Below, in pieces: positions 23,001-30,740 of a stretch of DNA of 64,000 nucleotides. The stretch is from NCBI GenBank assembly GCA_043228905.1, contig JBHGNT010000005.1, positions 19,406,001 through 19,470,000 of the forward strand, written 5' to 3'. The stretch comes from Azolla caroliniana (lineage: Eukaryota > Polypodiophyta). Positions within the stretch are counted from its first letter, which is position 1. Every line of letters begins with the position of its first letter. Under the pieces are notes generated by a model that saw nothing but the letters and a program-made list of their open reading frames with translations, searched no databases and was not told the DNA's origin. A program made the translations under genes and the position numbers.

Positions 23001-23413
23001 CCACAGTGGCTTTGTCAAGCACTGAGGCTGAGTACCGGGCCGCTACCGTTGCCACTTGTGAAGCCATTTGGCTTCGACGACTACTGCGAGACTTGCGGAT
23101 CGAGGTATCGACCCCGATCCCGATTTACTGCGATAACATGAGCAGCCTGCAACTCGCCAGGAACCTTGTGTTCCATGCTCGCACAAAGCACATTGAGGTG
23201 CACTACCACTTCGTGCGTGAGTGGGTCCTGAGCGGTGAAGTTGACCTACGGTATGTTTATACGGATCGACAAGTTGCCGACATCTTCACCAAGCCGCTCA
23301 GATCGGACAAGTTGCAACACTTTACCGACATGCTTGGTATTCAGCATCTCGACGTGCCGCACTTGAGGGGGAGAAGCAAGGGCAAAGTCTCTACCGAAAC
23401 GGGCAAAGGCTAA
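20051..23413 (+). pseudogene. copia B pol: protease, integrase, RT, RNase H
   Basis: Protease shows VWYVDSGASNHMTSH near 20117-20160. Integrase shows CEACQLGKQHR, SFIDDYTRHTW, LLSDGGKEYF and EQNGVAERKN. RT has the YVDD box LLYVDDLVIT near 22408-22440 and the usual KKSRYGLKQAPRAW. RNase H shows TDADWAGDASDRRSTSGY and ends with ADIFTKPLRSDKL. Compared with A, 21 bases of the integrase zinc region are missing near 20525. Stops lie at 20487-20489, 21309-21311 and 22047-22049, and one base is missing near 22997, after which frame 2 continues. The C-terminus is taken at the TAA at 23411-23413. Confidence 0.9.
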
Positions 23414-23467
23414 AAAACTGTTGAACCCGTCGGTAAGAGGAGAGCCGGAAGAAGAGGAGACAAGAAG

Positions 23468-24106
23468 ATGAAGGAAGCCGAGTCGACGAAGGAAGTCGAC
23501 ACATCCAAACAGGTCGGAGCAAGCGACTGTGAAGAAGAGTTGTGCACTCAGGAAGAGAAGTGCATGTTGTGCGGAGGTCATCACAACGGTACTGACCATG
23601 ATGCGGAGTCGAATGAAGAATTCGATTTCGGTTCACCAGCTGAAGAAGCCGAGGGAAGCATGGAGAAGGCCAAGACTCAGAAGTGGTCTGATGTGGTGAG
23701 AGGCCTGAAGCCGGAAGTCGAATCGGAGTGTACCGATTCGGACAAGAGCTGGAACGAGTCGGAGACAGCTGACTTGGATCAACAGATGGATCCGGATGAG
23801 TCGGATCGATTGAAGGCCAAGGGGACACGGACACAGCGGAAGTTGATGCCATCGTGGGAGAACCGACGGATCGGCAAGCGCCGGAGTCACAGCAACGTGA
23901 GTGCTGAGATGGGCCTATTGAGCAGACATGCCGACCGAGAGGGTCGAGGCGTGCAGAACCTAAGGGGTCGCGGAAAACGGGACGGGACCGGACTAGGAGC
24001 GCGAGCAAGGCGGAGTGACGCCAGGAGAAGTCGGTTGGAAGAACCGACTGCCACAGAGGTCGACACTACGACCCCACCTCAGGTTGAGCTTGAGGGGGAG
24101 TGTTGA
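23468..24106 (+). CDS. extra ORF between RNase H and 3' LTR of copia B
   Basis: 212 codons from an ATG at 23468 to a TGA at 24104-24106, just inside the 3' LTR. It is in the same frame as the end of RNase H, separated only by one TAA (23411-23413), so it may have been a C-terminal extension of Pol. The product is strongly charged, with an acidic first half and an arginine-rich end (HADREGRGVQNLRGRG). A cluster CMLCGGHHNGTDH could bind metal. No signal peptide or membrane segment is seen, which argues against an envelope-like protein. Element A has a diverged counterpart in the same place. Function is unknown. Confidence 0.45.
   Translation: MKEAESTKEVDTSKQVGASDCEEELCTQEEKCMLCGGHHNGTDHDAESNEEFDFGSPAEEAEGSMEKAKTQKWSDVVRGLKPEVESECTDSDKSWNESETADLDQQMDPDESDRLKAKGTRTQRKLMPSWENRRIGKRRSHSNVSAEMGLLSRHADREGRGVQNLRGRGKRDGTGLGARARRSDARRSRLEEPTATEVDTTTPPQVELEGEC
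24090..24100 (+). other. polypurine tract of copia B
   Basis: TTGAGGGGGAG lies directly before the 3' LTR and would prime plus-strand synthesis. Confidence 0.9.
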
Positions 24107-24429
24107 GCGGCAAGCTCAACCGGAGCCGGATCGGCTGAATAAGCTGGAGCCGGTAAGCGAGACGGATCGGGCGAAACAGATCGGTATGATGGTGAGCAAC
24201 CGAACCGGCAAGCAGTGGAGGCCGGGTGCAATCCGTAACCGGAAGTCCAATCGGAAGCCTAGTATAGGATAGACTACTAGGTAGCTATAGTCTCGTAGTA
24301 AGTGTCAGATGCTCGTGTGAGCATTGAAGTACATGGTACTTCTGTCAGTCCCAAGAGGACTTGTATAAATAGTGCTACTTAGCACAGTGTGTATACAGAG
24401 TCTTGATATAATTTTGAAATTACGTTCTG

Positions 24430-24463
<34 letters not shown>

Positions 24464-24507
24464 ATGTTGTTCTCTGTTTTACGCTTCCGCAAACACTTAC
24501 GTTTACA
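24101..24507 (+). repeat. 3' LTR of copia B
   Basis: 407 bp, TGTTGAG to TTTACA, with TATAAATA at 24364-24371. Its extra length against the 5' LTR lies in the CT-rich U5 microsatellite. Confidence 0.95.
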
Positions 24508-24512
24508 ACATT
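24508..24512 (+). repeat. target duplication ACATT of copia B (right)
   Basis: Matches 18609-18613. Confidence 0.9.
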
Positions 24513-24953
24513 AACAATAACTTTTCTAATATTCACCAACATGTAACCAATGAAGTTTTTCAGGGACAAGGGGAGACGGTGAATGTGCACACACATGCAC
24601 CACTCGACCTCTTCCTTGATGAAGCAGAAAACCAAAGAAGAACCAAGCACCCATAGATGCTGGGTTTCAAAGCAACTTGACGTGGTGTAGAAGCAATTAA
24701 GAAAATAAGGGAAAGTTGTCGTGCCTTTCGGCGCCGAATTGTTTCGTGAGTTGGGTGGAAACCGTCGAGGTTATGGACTAGGAGGAGGAGAATTTTAAAG
24801 TTAATGAGAATACAAATAGATTGTAAGAAAGAGATGTAGCAAACCTTGTGAATTCCATGAGTGTATTATATTAAATTAATCAACCCTAATAGTAGATTGG
24901 AATAGATTAGAAAAGATAGATTGAAAAATCGTGAATCACACGAGTATTAGATC
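24513..24953. other. flank of copia B, probable LINE 3' region; no gene recognised
   Basis: Sequence to about 24660 continues the LINE flank interrupted at 18613, and a short frame there is of no recognised family. The rest is AT-rich with no assignable feature. Confidence 0.4.
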
Positions 24954-25350
24954 TGTAAAGAATCGTGGTATGATTCTGTGTAGTGGAATATATTAGAGAT
25001 GTGTGTTGTGTGTGTATGTGTGTGTTTGAGAAGAGGAGAGGAGAGAGACACAAGATAGATAGAAAAATAGAATACTCAAGAAGATGTATATTACAAAGGA
25101 GTTTAACCAACACATTACAAAGTAGGAGGAGGGTGCTTTATTTTGTTACCCTCTCTCTTCATTTACTAGTGACGCTCATCGGTTTAGGGTTTAGGGTAAC
25201 TCATTAGTTATATGTCATAGAATATAATTCTATGACACATAGTTAATAGTTAATGTGTAGAGAGTAGTGGTGTGACTTTGACCTTTAAGTGTTCATACAC
25301 TCTCAAGGGTGTGTTCAAACACTAGAATAGGTTGAGCTTGATTCTGAACA
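24954..25350 (-). repeat. 3' LTR of minus-strand copia remnant E
   Basis: The right end is firm: the minus strand reads a polypurine tract (CTTGAGGGGGCA) and then TGTTCAGAATC from 25350. The left end (minus strand ...TTTACA at 24954) is inferred from the ending of other copia LTRs here and is uncertain. It holds a near-perfect 11-bp-arm palindrome at about 25211-25235 and a short TTTAGGG run near 25185. Confidence 0.5.
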
Positions 25351-25362
25351 TGCCCCCTCAAG

Positions 25363-25487
25363 CTCAACTTGGATTGGTTCTTTTCAGTTGATGTCTGCTT
25401 CAGCTAGTATCCGGTTCAGACAATGTTTGGTTTGTACTCACCCTCAAGCTAGGCAAGTCAGGGATTGTTAGTCCAAGGTCTGACATG
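25363..25487 (-). pseudogene. end of pol of copia remnant E (left part)
   Basis: The minus strand continues the RNase H tail that begins at 31717, reading MSDLGLTIPDLPSLRVS, then runs to the polypurine tract. It was separated from the rest by the solo LTR and chromovirus insertions between 25493 and 31596. Confidence 0.65.
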
Positions 25488-25492
25488 AATTG
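25488..25492 (+). repeat. target duplication AATTG of the solo copia LTR (left)
   Basis: Repeated at 31597-31601 after the LTR end. Confidence 0.85.
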
Positions 25493-25503
25493 TGTTGAGA
25501 GAC
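25493..25503 (+). repeat. first 11 bp of a solo family-A copia LTR
   Basis: TGTTGAGAGAC joins to 31176 once the chromovirus and one GAGAC copy are removed, giving the same LTR start as element A at 5153. Confidence 0.85.
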
Positions 25504-25509
25504 TGTCAT

Positions 25510-25570
25510 GAGATGGTTAAGACTCGAACCCATGACCTTATGGTATATGGGTCGAGCTCTTAACCATCTC
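25510..25570. repeat. tRNA-like hairpin at the start of LTR U3
   Basis: Two 24-nt arms, complementary apart from two single-base bulges, flank a short loop. On the minus strand, TGGTTAAGAGC and GGTTCGAGTCT resemble pol III box A and box B, as in tRNA-derived SINEs. The 3' LTR carries the same sequence at 30747-30807. Confidence 0.65.
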
Positions 25571-25688
25571 ACCATCTATTGTAATTCATAGAATATTATT
25601 TTCATTTATGTTTTATTATAAGAAAGTAATGTATATTCCAGATTTCTCTGGAACATTCTAGAAGCTTCAGGATTATTCCTGAGAACAC

Positions 25689-25695
25689 TATAAAA
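25689..25695 (+). promoter_or_regulatory. TATA box of the chromovirus 5' LTR
   Basis: TATAAAA. Its first base lies 33 nt before 25722, which sets the predicted transcription start there. Confidence 0.8.
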
Positions 25696-25713
25696 GAAGG
25701 CACTAAGCATTAT

Positions 25714-25734
25714 GTTGAACCAAATTGGTTCAAC
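25714..25734. repeat. 21-nt palindrome at the predicted transcript start
   Basis: Arms of 10 nt (GTTGAACCAA and TTGGTTCAAC) around one central A. The right arm is the part copied by the primer site. Confidence 0.85.
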
Positions 25735-25935
25735 ACCAGTCTTAAGCCTCTTAGTCGATTTGTACTTATCTTTCATATAATATAAGAGCTGCTGTCATCA
25801 TCCTATTTCCCTCTCTCTCTCCTCTTCTCACTTCCTCTCTCTCGGGAATCTTACGCAGTCCCGTCCTCTTAGTACTAATAGTACTACTCTTCTTAGTACT
25901 AATTCCATCTCTGTTTTAGTACTATTCCTGACAGT

Positions 25936-25947
25936 TTGAACCAATTT
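25936..25947 (+). other. self-primer binding site of the chromovirus
   Basis: TTGAACCAATTT, starting two bases after the 5' LTR, is the exact reverse complement of AAATTGGTTCAA at 25722-25733. In Tf1-type elements the first ~11 nt of the RNA fold back, pair here and are cut to prime reverse transcription. No tRNA 3' end (TGG start) matches this place. Confidence 0.8.
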
Positions 25948-26002
25948 TTTCCTCTAGCCTACTTGTCACTCTCCCTCATCCTCCTACCCTTTCCCCTATA
26001 CT

Positions 26003-27160
26003 ATGGCTACTGTTAGCGCCCAAGAATACCAATCCGTTTTCTCCGAGCTCCAGTGCCTAAAAGAAAAGTTTGTTGCCTTGGAACAAGAAAACCAACGGCT
26101 GATAGGGGATCTGCAACAAATTGCTCTAGAAAAACAACAAACGCAACAACAACATGGGGAGTTAGCGTTACGGGTACAACAACTCGAAGCAGCGTTGCAA
26201 CAACAAGGATCCAGTCCCCAAGGATTTCATAAAGAGCCCAAGATTGGACTTCCTGTGAAATTTGATGGAACGCGTTCGCAATTTCGGGGATTTCTTAATC
26301 AGGTACGCTTAGTCATCCAGATGCATCCTTCCCGATATCCCACTGATGCATCTCGAGTCGGCCTAATAGGCACGCTACTTAGCGGCTCAGCCTTGGCATG
26401 GTTCGCTCCGCTTCTAGAAAAACAATCGCCCTTGCTTAATAACTTTGAAGATTTTATTGGTGAGTTTAAAGCCAGCTTTGGAGACACCGACAGCATCAGG
26501 ACGGCGATCAACAAGATCCGGCGATTGCGTCAAGGCGATCGTCCAGCCTCTGCCTACGCGGCGGATTTCCGCCTACTTGCTTCAGATATACCCTGGGATG
26601 ATCAAGCACTAATGGAGCAGTTTCGCTATGGCTTGCGAAACGATGTCAAAGATCTACTTCTAACTTTCCCCGAAGAACCAAAGTCTCTTACGGAGGCAAT
26701 CAGTCGAGCAGTTCGATGTGACAACCGCCTTTTTGAACGGCGTTCAGAACGTCAATTACAGATACCACGCTCTAGGCCAGAACCCACTTACGCCGCAGTC
26801 GCGGCTAAACCGTTTGCACGAGACATACCTCAAGCAAATACTTCGACACCAATGGAGATCGATACCATGCGTCGACGCGGCCCGTTATCGGAAGAAGAAA
26901 AGCAACGACGACGTGCCAATCGATTATGCCTTTATTGCGGTGGACCAGGACATATCGCCATCAATTGTCCCCATAGGCCAAGAAGACAGGTAAATCAAAT
27001 TGTCGCCTGTACTAAACCTGAGTCAATTCTTCCCTTCGGAGTGTCTGATAGTAGTAATAGTACTAATAGAGTGTCAGATAGTATTCATAGTACTAATAGC
27101 CCAAGTATCTCAAATAAATTTGAAATCCTTAGTCAATTAGATGAAGAGTTAAACGATTGA
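26003..27160 (+). CDS. gag: chromovirus Gag
   Basis: 385 residues from the first ATG after a 69-nt leader. Residues 1 to about 75 are a Q/E-rich coiled coil (repeated QQQ and leucines). Residues about 85-245 form a Ty3/gypsy capsid domain, with KFDGTRSQFRGFLNQV near the start and AWFAPLLEKQSPLLNNFEDF inside. A CCHC zinc knuckle CLYCGGPGHIAINC is at about 309-322. Gag would build the cytoplasmic particle and bind element RNA. It ends with EELND at TGA 27158-27160. The pol frame overlaps its last codons in -1, with a frameshift signal (27148-27192). No damage is seen. Serine/asparagine-rich tail codons contain repeated AGTACTA words. Confidence 0.9.
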   Translation: MATVSAQEYQSVFSELQCLKEKFVALEQENQRLIGDLQQIALEKQQTQQQHGELALRVQQLEAALQQQGSSPQGFHKEPKIGLPVKFDGTRSQFRGFLNQVRLVIQMHPSRYPTDASRVGLIGTLLSGSALAWFAPLLEKQSPLLNNFEDFIGEFKASFGDTDSIRTAINKIRRLRQGDRPASAYAADFRLLASDIPWDDQALMEQFRYGLRNDVKDLLLTFPEEPKSLTEAISRAVRCDNRLFERRSERQLQIPRSRPEPTYAAVAAKPFARDIPQANTSTPMEIDTMRRRGPLSEEEKQRRRANRLCLYCGGPGHIAINCPHRPRRQVNQIVACTKPESILPFGVSDSSNSTNRVSDSIHSTNSPSISNKFEILSQLDEELND

Positions 27161-30100
27161 GTCCAGCCAAAATAGGAGCCATTTGGTTGGACAGCAGCCC
27201 TAGATCTGTACAGCCCATTAGTGGTTCCATTCCTTCCAAGCAAGTTAGCAATGTGTTCCTAGCCCAAGTCATTGTTAGTACTAAAAGTACTCCCCCAGTA
27301 CCCGTCCTAGCACTTTTAGATTCCGGAGCTAATTCCTGTTTCATGGATCGAAATTTTGCCCAAGCTTCTCAGATATCCTTAAGAAAACTTCCTTGTCCCG
27401 CATCTGTAGTGGTCATTGATGGTCGTCCCATTGCTTCCGGGAATATTGTAGAAGAATCAGAACCCATTCAAGTTGTCCTAGGTAGTTTTGTGTGTATAAT
27501 ATCATTTAATATAATTAGTAGTCCAGAGCATCCCATTGTCCTAGGATTACCTTGGCTTGAGTTACATAATCCAGCCATAGATTGGAGAACAAGAGAAGTC
27601 CGATATCGACCACCCCAAGAATCAACTCGCCGAGTTTCGACCATTTCACTCCATCAACTACGCGAAGAAGGACCCAAGGAGGCAATGTTCCTATTTTCCA
27701 TATCAGTACATCCTTCCAGCACTATTAAGAAGGACTCCTCAGTACAACTTCCGGCAAAATATCATCCTTATGCCGATGTATTTGACAAGGTAAAAGCCGG
27801 TACCCTTCCTCATCACCGTCCCTATGACTGTCCCATCGATTTACAACCAGGAACCGAGCCACCATGGGGACCAATTTACAACCTGTCACCCACCGAGTTA
27901 GAAGTCCTTCGAGCCTACATAGAGGAGAACTTGGCAAGCGGGTTCATCCGTCATTCGAAGTCTCCGGCCGGTGCACCCATCTTCTTTGTCAAGAAGAAAG
28001 ATGGCTCACTTCGTCTTGTCGTTGATTACCGCGGATTAAATAAAGTCACCATCCGGAATAGGTATGCACTTCCTCTTATATCAAGTCTTTTAGAGCGAGT
28101 TAATGGTGCCAAGTTTTTTACTAAAATCGACCTACGCGGAGCGTATAATCTCGTGCGGATCCGACAGGGAGATGAGTGGAAGACCGCTTTTCGCACGCGG
28201 TATGGGCATTTTGAGTATACTGTTATGCCGTTTGGCCTAACCAATGCACCCGCAGTCTTCCAACACATGGCAAATGATATATTCAGAGACCTCTTGGATA
28301 TCTGTTTGATCATTTATCTGGATGATCTGTTGATTTATTCGAAGACCCAGGAAGAGCACGACTCTCATGTACTATTAGTACTAAAGCGACTCCGCGAGAA
28401 TGGTCTTTATGCCAAGCTAGAAAAATGTAGCTTTGACTGCAAGCAAGTGGAATTTCTAGGCTACGTCATCTCCTCAAAGGGCATCGCCATGGATCCAGCT
28501 AAGATCCAAACTGTACTAGAGTGGCAAATTCCACGGTCGGTACGAGATGTACAATGTTTTCTAGGTTTTGCTAACTTCTACCGTAAGTTTATACAGGATT
28601 ACTCGAAGATTATTTTACCTCTCACACAACTTACGAAGAAGGGCCAAGCATTTCTTTGGTCCATTGAAGCAGATATGGCTTTTCGGCATCTTAAAAAAGC
28701 CTTTACATCAGCACCGATTCTAGCTCATGTGGATACAAGCAAACCATTCATCATGGAGGCCGACGCATCAGATTTCGCCCTCGGTAGCATCCTTTCTCAA
28801 CAAGGTGATAAAGAAGAGTTGCATCCGGTGGCTTTCCATTCGCGCAAATTCGATGTCGCAGAAATCAACTACGAAATACATGACAAGGAGTTATTAGCCA
28901 TCGTGGATTCATTTGTACAATGGCGGCATTTCTTAGAGGGCTCTCCACATCAGGTCATTGTCTTCAGCGATCATAAAAATCTTGCTTATTTTCAGAACGC
29001 TCGCGTACTAAATCGACGGCAAGCTCGGTGGGCGCAATTCCTCACGCGTTTCGACTTCAAAATCACATATCGACCGGGGAAGCAGCAAGGAAAAGCAGAT
29101 GCACTATCACGACGTTCATATCTTGCACCTCGTCCTGGTGAAGCAACATTTGATAATCAAAAGCAAGTAATCTTGGGACCAACACGATTGCACACGACGC
29201 GGATTTTTCACACCCCGATGGATTCACGGATTACCGATGACATACGTGCAACCTTGAAGACGGATAGTTTTGCTCAAGACATCCTGGCGCACATTGATTC
29301 TTCTCGGGCATCCTGTTCTCAGTCTCAACAACCAGGTATTGACTACCGACAATTCGAATATCATGATGGTTTGTTATTCTTTAAAAAGCGCGTATATGTC
29401 CCCGATTGCTCCTGTCGCCTTCAAATTGTCCAACATTGTCACGACACCCATACGGTGGGACATTTCGGTAGTACTAAGACGTTGGAGCTAGTGCAGCGAT
29501 CTTTTTGGTGGCCCCACATGCGCCGTTTTGTCGACGACTACGTTCGGACCTGTGATGCTTGCTGCCGAGCAAAGATGCCACGACACCATCCATATGGCTT
29601 GTTGGAACCTTTACCAATTCCAAGTAAGCCATGGCAGTCTATTTGTCTTGATTTTATCACAGATCTGCCGGTCTCGAAAGGGTTCGATGCTATCCTAACC
29701 GTCGTCGATCGATATACGAAGATGGCACATTTTGTGCCATGTACTAAAGCCATCACTAGCGAGGAAACCGCCGCTCTTGTTATGCGTGAGGTTTTTCGGC
29801 ATCATGGCCTCCCAGACAGTATTATCAGTGACCGAGGCCCGCAATTTGTCTCCAAATTTTGGCAGCATCTCTTCAAGATGCTCAAGGTCTCCTGCAACCT
29901 CTCCTCCGGCTACCATCCTCAGACCGACGGACAGGCGGAACGAACAAACCAAACGTTGGAGCAATATCTCCGGTGTTTCCTGAGTTATCAACAGGACGAT
30001 TGGGCCGAGATTCTCCACTTTGCGGAGTTTGCGTATAATAATGCTATTCACTCCTCGACTCGGGTCTCCCCATTTTTCGCTTATACCGGTTTCCATCCTC

Positions 30101-30729
30101 GCTGGTCGGTGATCGACACTCCGGAGCTACCTACCAACCCTCGTGCCGAGGATCATTTGGAGAGGCTACGCAAGATCCAGATGGATCTCTCTACTCACCT
30201 TCGTCATGCTCAACACACACAGAAGACTTATGCAGATCGTCATCGGATTCCCTCCTCTTTTGCCATCGGAGATCGAGTATGGCTCTTACGTCGTCACATC
30301 AAGACTACTCGACCGTGCGACAAGTTGGATTATCGACGACTCGGTCCTTTCCGTATTACGGGGAAGATTAATGATGTCACCTTCCGCCTTGATCTCCCTC
30401 CGCAGCTTCAGATACATCCGGTTTTCCATTGTTCTCTTCTTGAACCTTATAAAGCAAACACCATTCCCGATCGTGTGACACCACCGCCGCCCCCACTGGA
30501 GTTGGACGCCGGCCCGGAGTATGAAGTTGCTGCCATCCTCGATTCCAAACTTGTTCGCAACAAACTCTATTACTTGGTCGATTGGCTCGGTTATAGTCCG
30601 AGCGAACGTACTTGGGAACCCGTCGAGAATGTTGCCAATGCACAAGATCTTCTTGCTGATTTCCACCGAAAGTATCCGGACAAACCCGGTCCGCAAGTAG
30701 CGCTGACTCGTTCCACTCGTCGTCTTTAA
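27145..30729 (+). CDS. pol: chromovirus Pol: protease, RT, RNase H, integrase, chromodomain
   Basis: The open frame has no ATG near its start and probably begins by -1 frameshift from gag. Counting from 27157: protease active site LLDSGANS at about residue 55; RT with YRGLNKVT, FTKIDLRGAYN and IYLDDLLIYS (about 386-395); RNase H with MEADASDFALG (about 533), the E of YEIHDKELLAI and the D of FSDHKNLAYF; integrase zinc H-H-C-C at about 760-801 (GHFGSTKT, CDACCRAK); integrase D-D-E in CLDFITD, SDRGPQF and QAERTNQ (about 829, 890, 927); chromodomain at about 1120-1178 (YEVAAILDSK, YLVDWLGYSPSERTWEP). All catalytic residues I can check are present. The chromodomain would direct integration to marked chromatin. 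Length is normal for the family. Confidence 0.95.
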   Translation, partial: RVKRLSPAKIGAIWLDSSPRSVQPISGSIPSKQVSNVFLAQVIVSTKSTPPVPVLALLDSGANSCFMDRNFAQASQISLRKLPCPASVVVIDGRPIASGNIVEESEPIQVVLGSFVCIISFNIISSPEHPIVLGLPWLELHNPAIDWRTREVRYRPPQESTRRVSTISLHQLREEGPKEAMFLFSISVHPSSTIKKDSSVQLPAKYHPYADVFDKVKAGTLPHHRPYDCPIDLQPGTEPPWGPIYNLSPTELEVLRAYIEENLASGFIRHSKSPAGAPIFFVKKKDGSLRLVVDYRGLNKVTIRNRYALPLISSLLERVNGAKFFTKIDLRGAYNLVRIRQGDEWKTAFRTRYGHFEYTVMPFGLTNAPAVFQHMANDIFRDLLDICLIIYLDDLLIYSKTQEEHDSHVLLVLKRLRENGLYAKLEKCSFDCKQVEFLGYVISSKGIAMDPAKIQTVLEWQIPRSVRDVQCFLGFANFYRKFIQDYSKIILPLTQLTKKGQAFLWSIEADMAFRHLKKAFTSAPILAHVDTSKPFIMEADASDFALGSILSQQGDKEELHPVAFHSRKFDVAEINYEIHDKELLAIVDSFVQWRHFLEGSPHQVIVFSDHKNLAYFQNARVLNRRQARWAQFLTRFDFKITYRPGKQQGKADALSRRSYLAPRPGEATFDNQKQVILGPTRLHTTRIFHTPMDSRITDDIRATLKTDSFAQDILAHIDSSRASCSQSQQPGIDYRQFEYHDGLLFFKKRVYVPDCSCRLQIVQHCHDTHTVGHFGSTKTLELVQRSFWWPHMRRFVDDYVRTCDACCRAKMPRHHPYGLLEPLPIPSKPWQSICLDFITDLPVSKGFDAILTVVDRYTKMAHFVPCTKAITSEETAALVMREVFRHHGLPDSIISDRGPQFVSKFWQHLFKMLKVSCNLSSGYHPQTDGQAERTNQTLEQYLRCFLSYQQDDWAEILHFAEFAYNNAIHSSTRVSPFFAYTGFHPRWSVIDTPELPTNPRAEDHLERLRKIQMDLSTHLRHAQHTQKTYADRHRIPSSFAIGDRVWLLRRHIKTTRPCDKLDYRRLGPFRITGKINDVTFRLDLPPQLQIHPVFHCSLLEPYKANTIPDRVTPPPPPLELDAGPEYEVAAILDSKLVRNKLYYLVDWLGYSPSERTWEPVENVANAQDLLADFHRKYPDKPGPQVALTRSTRRL
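27148..27192 (+). promoter_or_regulatory. -1 programmed frameshift signal (gag to pol)
   Basis: GTTAAAC at 27148-27154 is read in the gag frame as G-TTA-AAC. A 6-nt spacer (27155-27160) holds the gag stop. A stem of 11 pairs, one G-U, follows (27161-27171 with 27182-27192). The loop part GGAGCCA could also pair with TGGTTCC at 27222-27228 to form a pseudoknot. After slippage the frame is exactly that of pol. GUUAAAC is a slippery site known from equine arteritis virus. Confidence 0.75.
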
Positions 30730-30740
30730 GGGGGAGATAG
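30728..30740 (+). other. polypurine tract of the chromovirus
   Basis: AAGGGGGAGATAG directly before the 3' LTR; it overlaps the pol stop codon TAA (30727-30729). Confidence 0.85.

Larger units (their letters stand above)
18614..24507 (+). mobile_element. complete Ty1/copia element B (inactivated)
   Basis: Both LTRs (TGTTGAGCGG to TTTACA), a tRNA-iMet primer site, a polypurine tract and a 5-bp TSD are present, so both ends are exact. Length is 5894 bp. Coding order is gag, protease, integrase, RT, RNase H, then an extra ~210-codon region. Five nonsense codons and a 1-nt frameshift inactivate it. It sits just after the stop codon of the LINE ORF2 and is closely related to element A. Confidence 0.95.
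25504..25933 (+). repeat. 5' LTR of the chromovirus
   Basis: 430 bp, TGTCATGAG to CTGACA. TATAAAA lies at 25689-25695. U3 opens with an imperfect hairpin (arms 25510-25533 and 25547-25570). R-U5 is CT-rich and carries four AGTACTA words. No difference from the 3' LTR was seen by eye. Confidence 0.95.

Noticed and set aside
23468-24106. Envelope-like protein of a copia element
   Set aside because: No signal peptide, no membrane segment and no coiled-coil fusion region; only charged low-complexity sequence.
25510-25570. tRNA gene at the LTR start
   Set aside because: The arms are one inverted repeat rather than a cloverleaf, and it is repeated in both LTRs.
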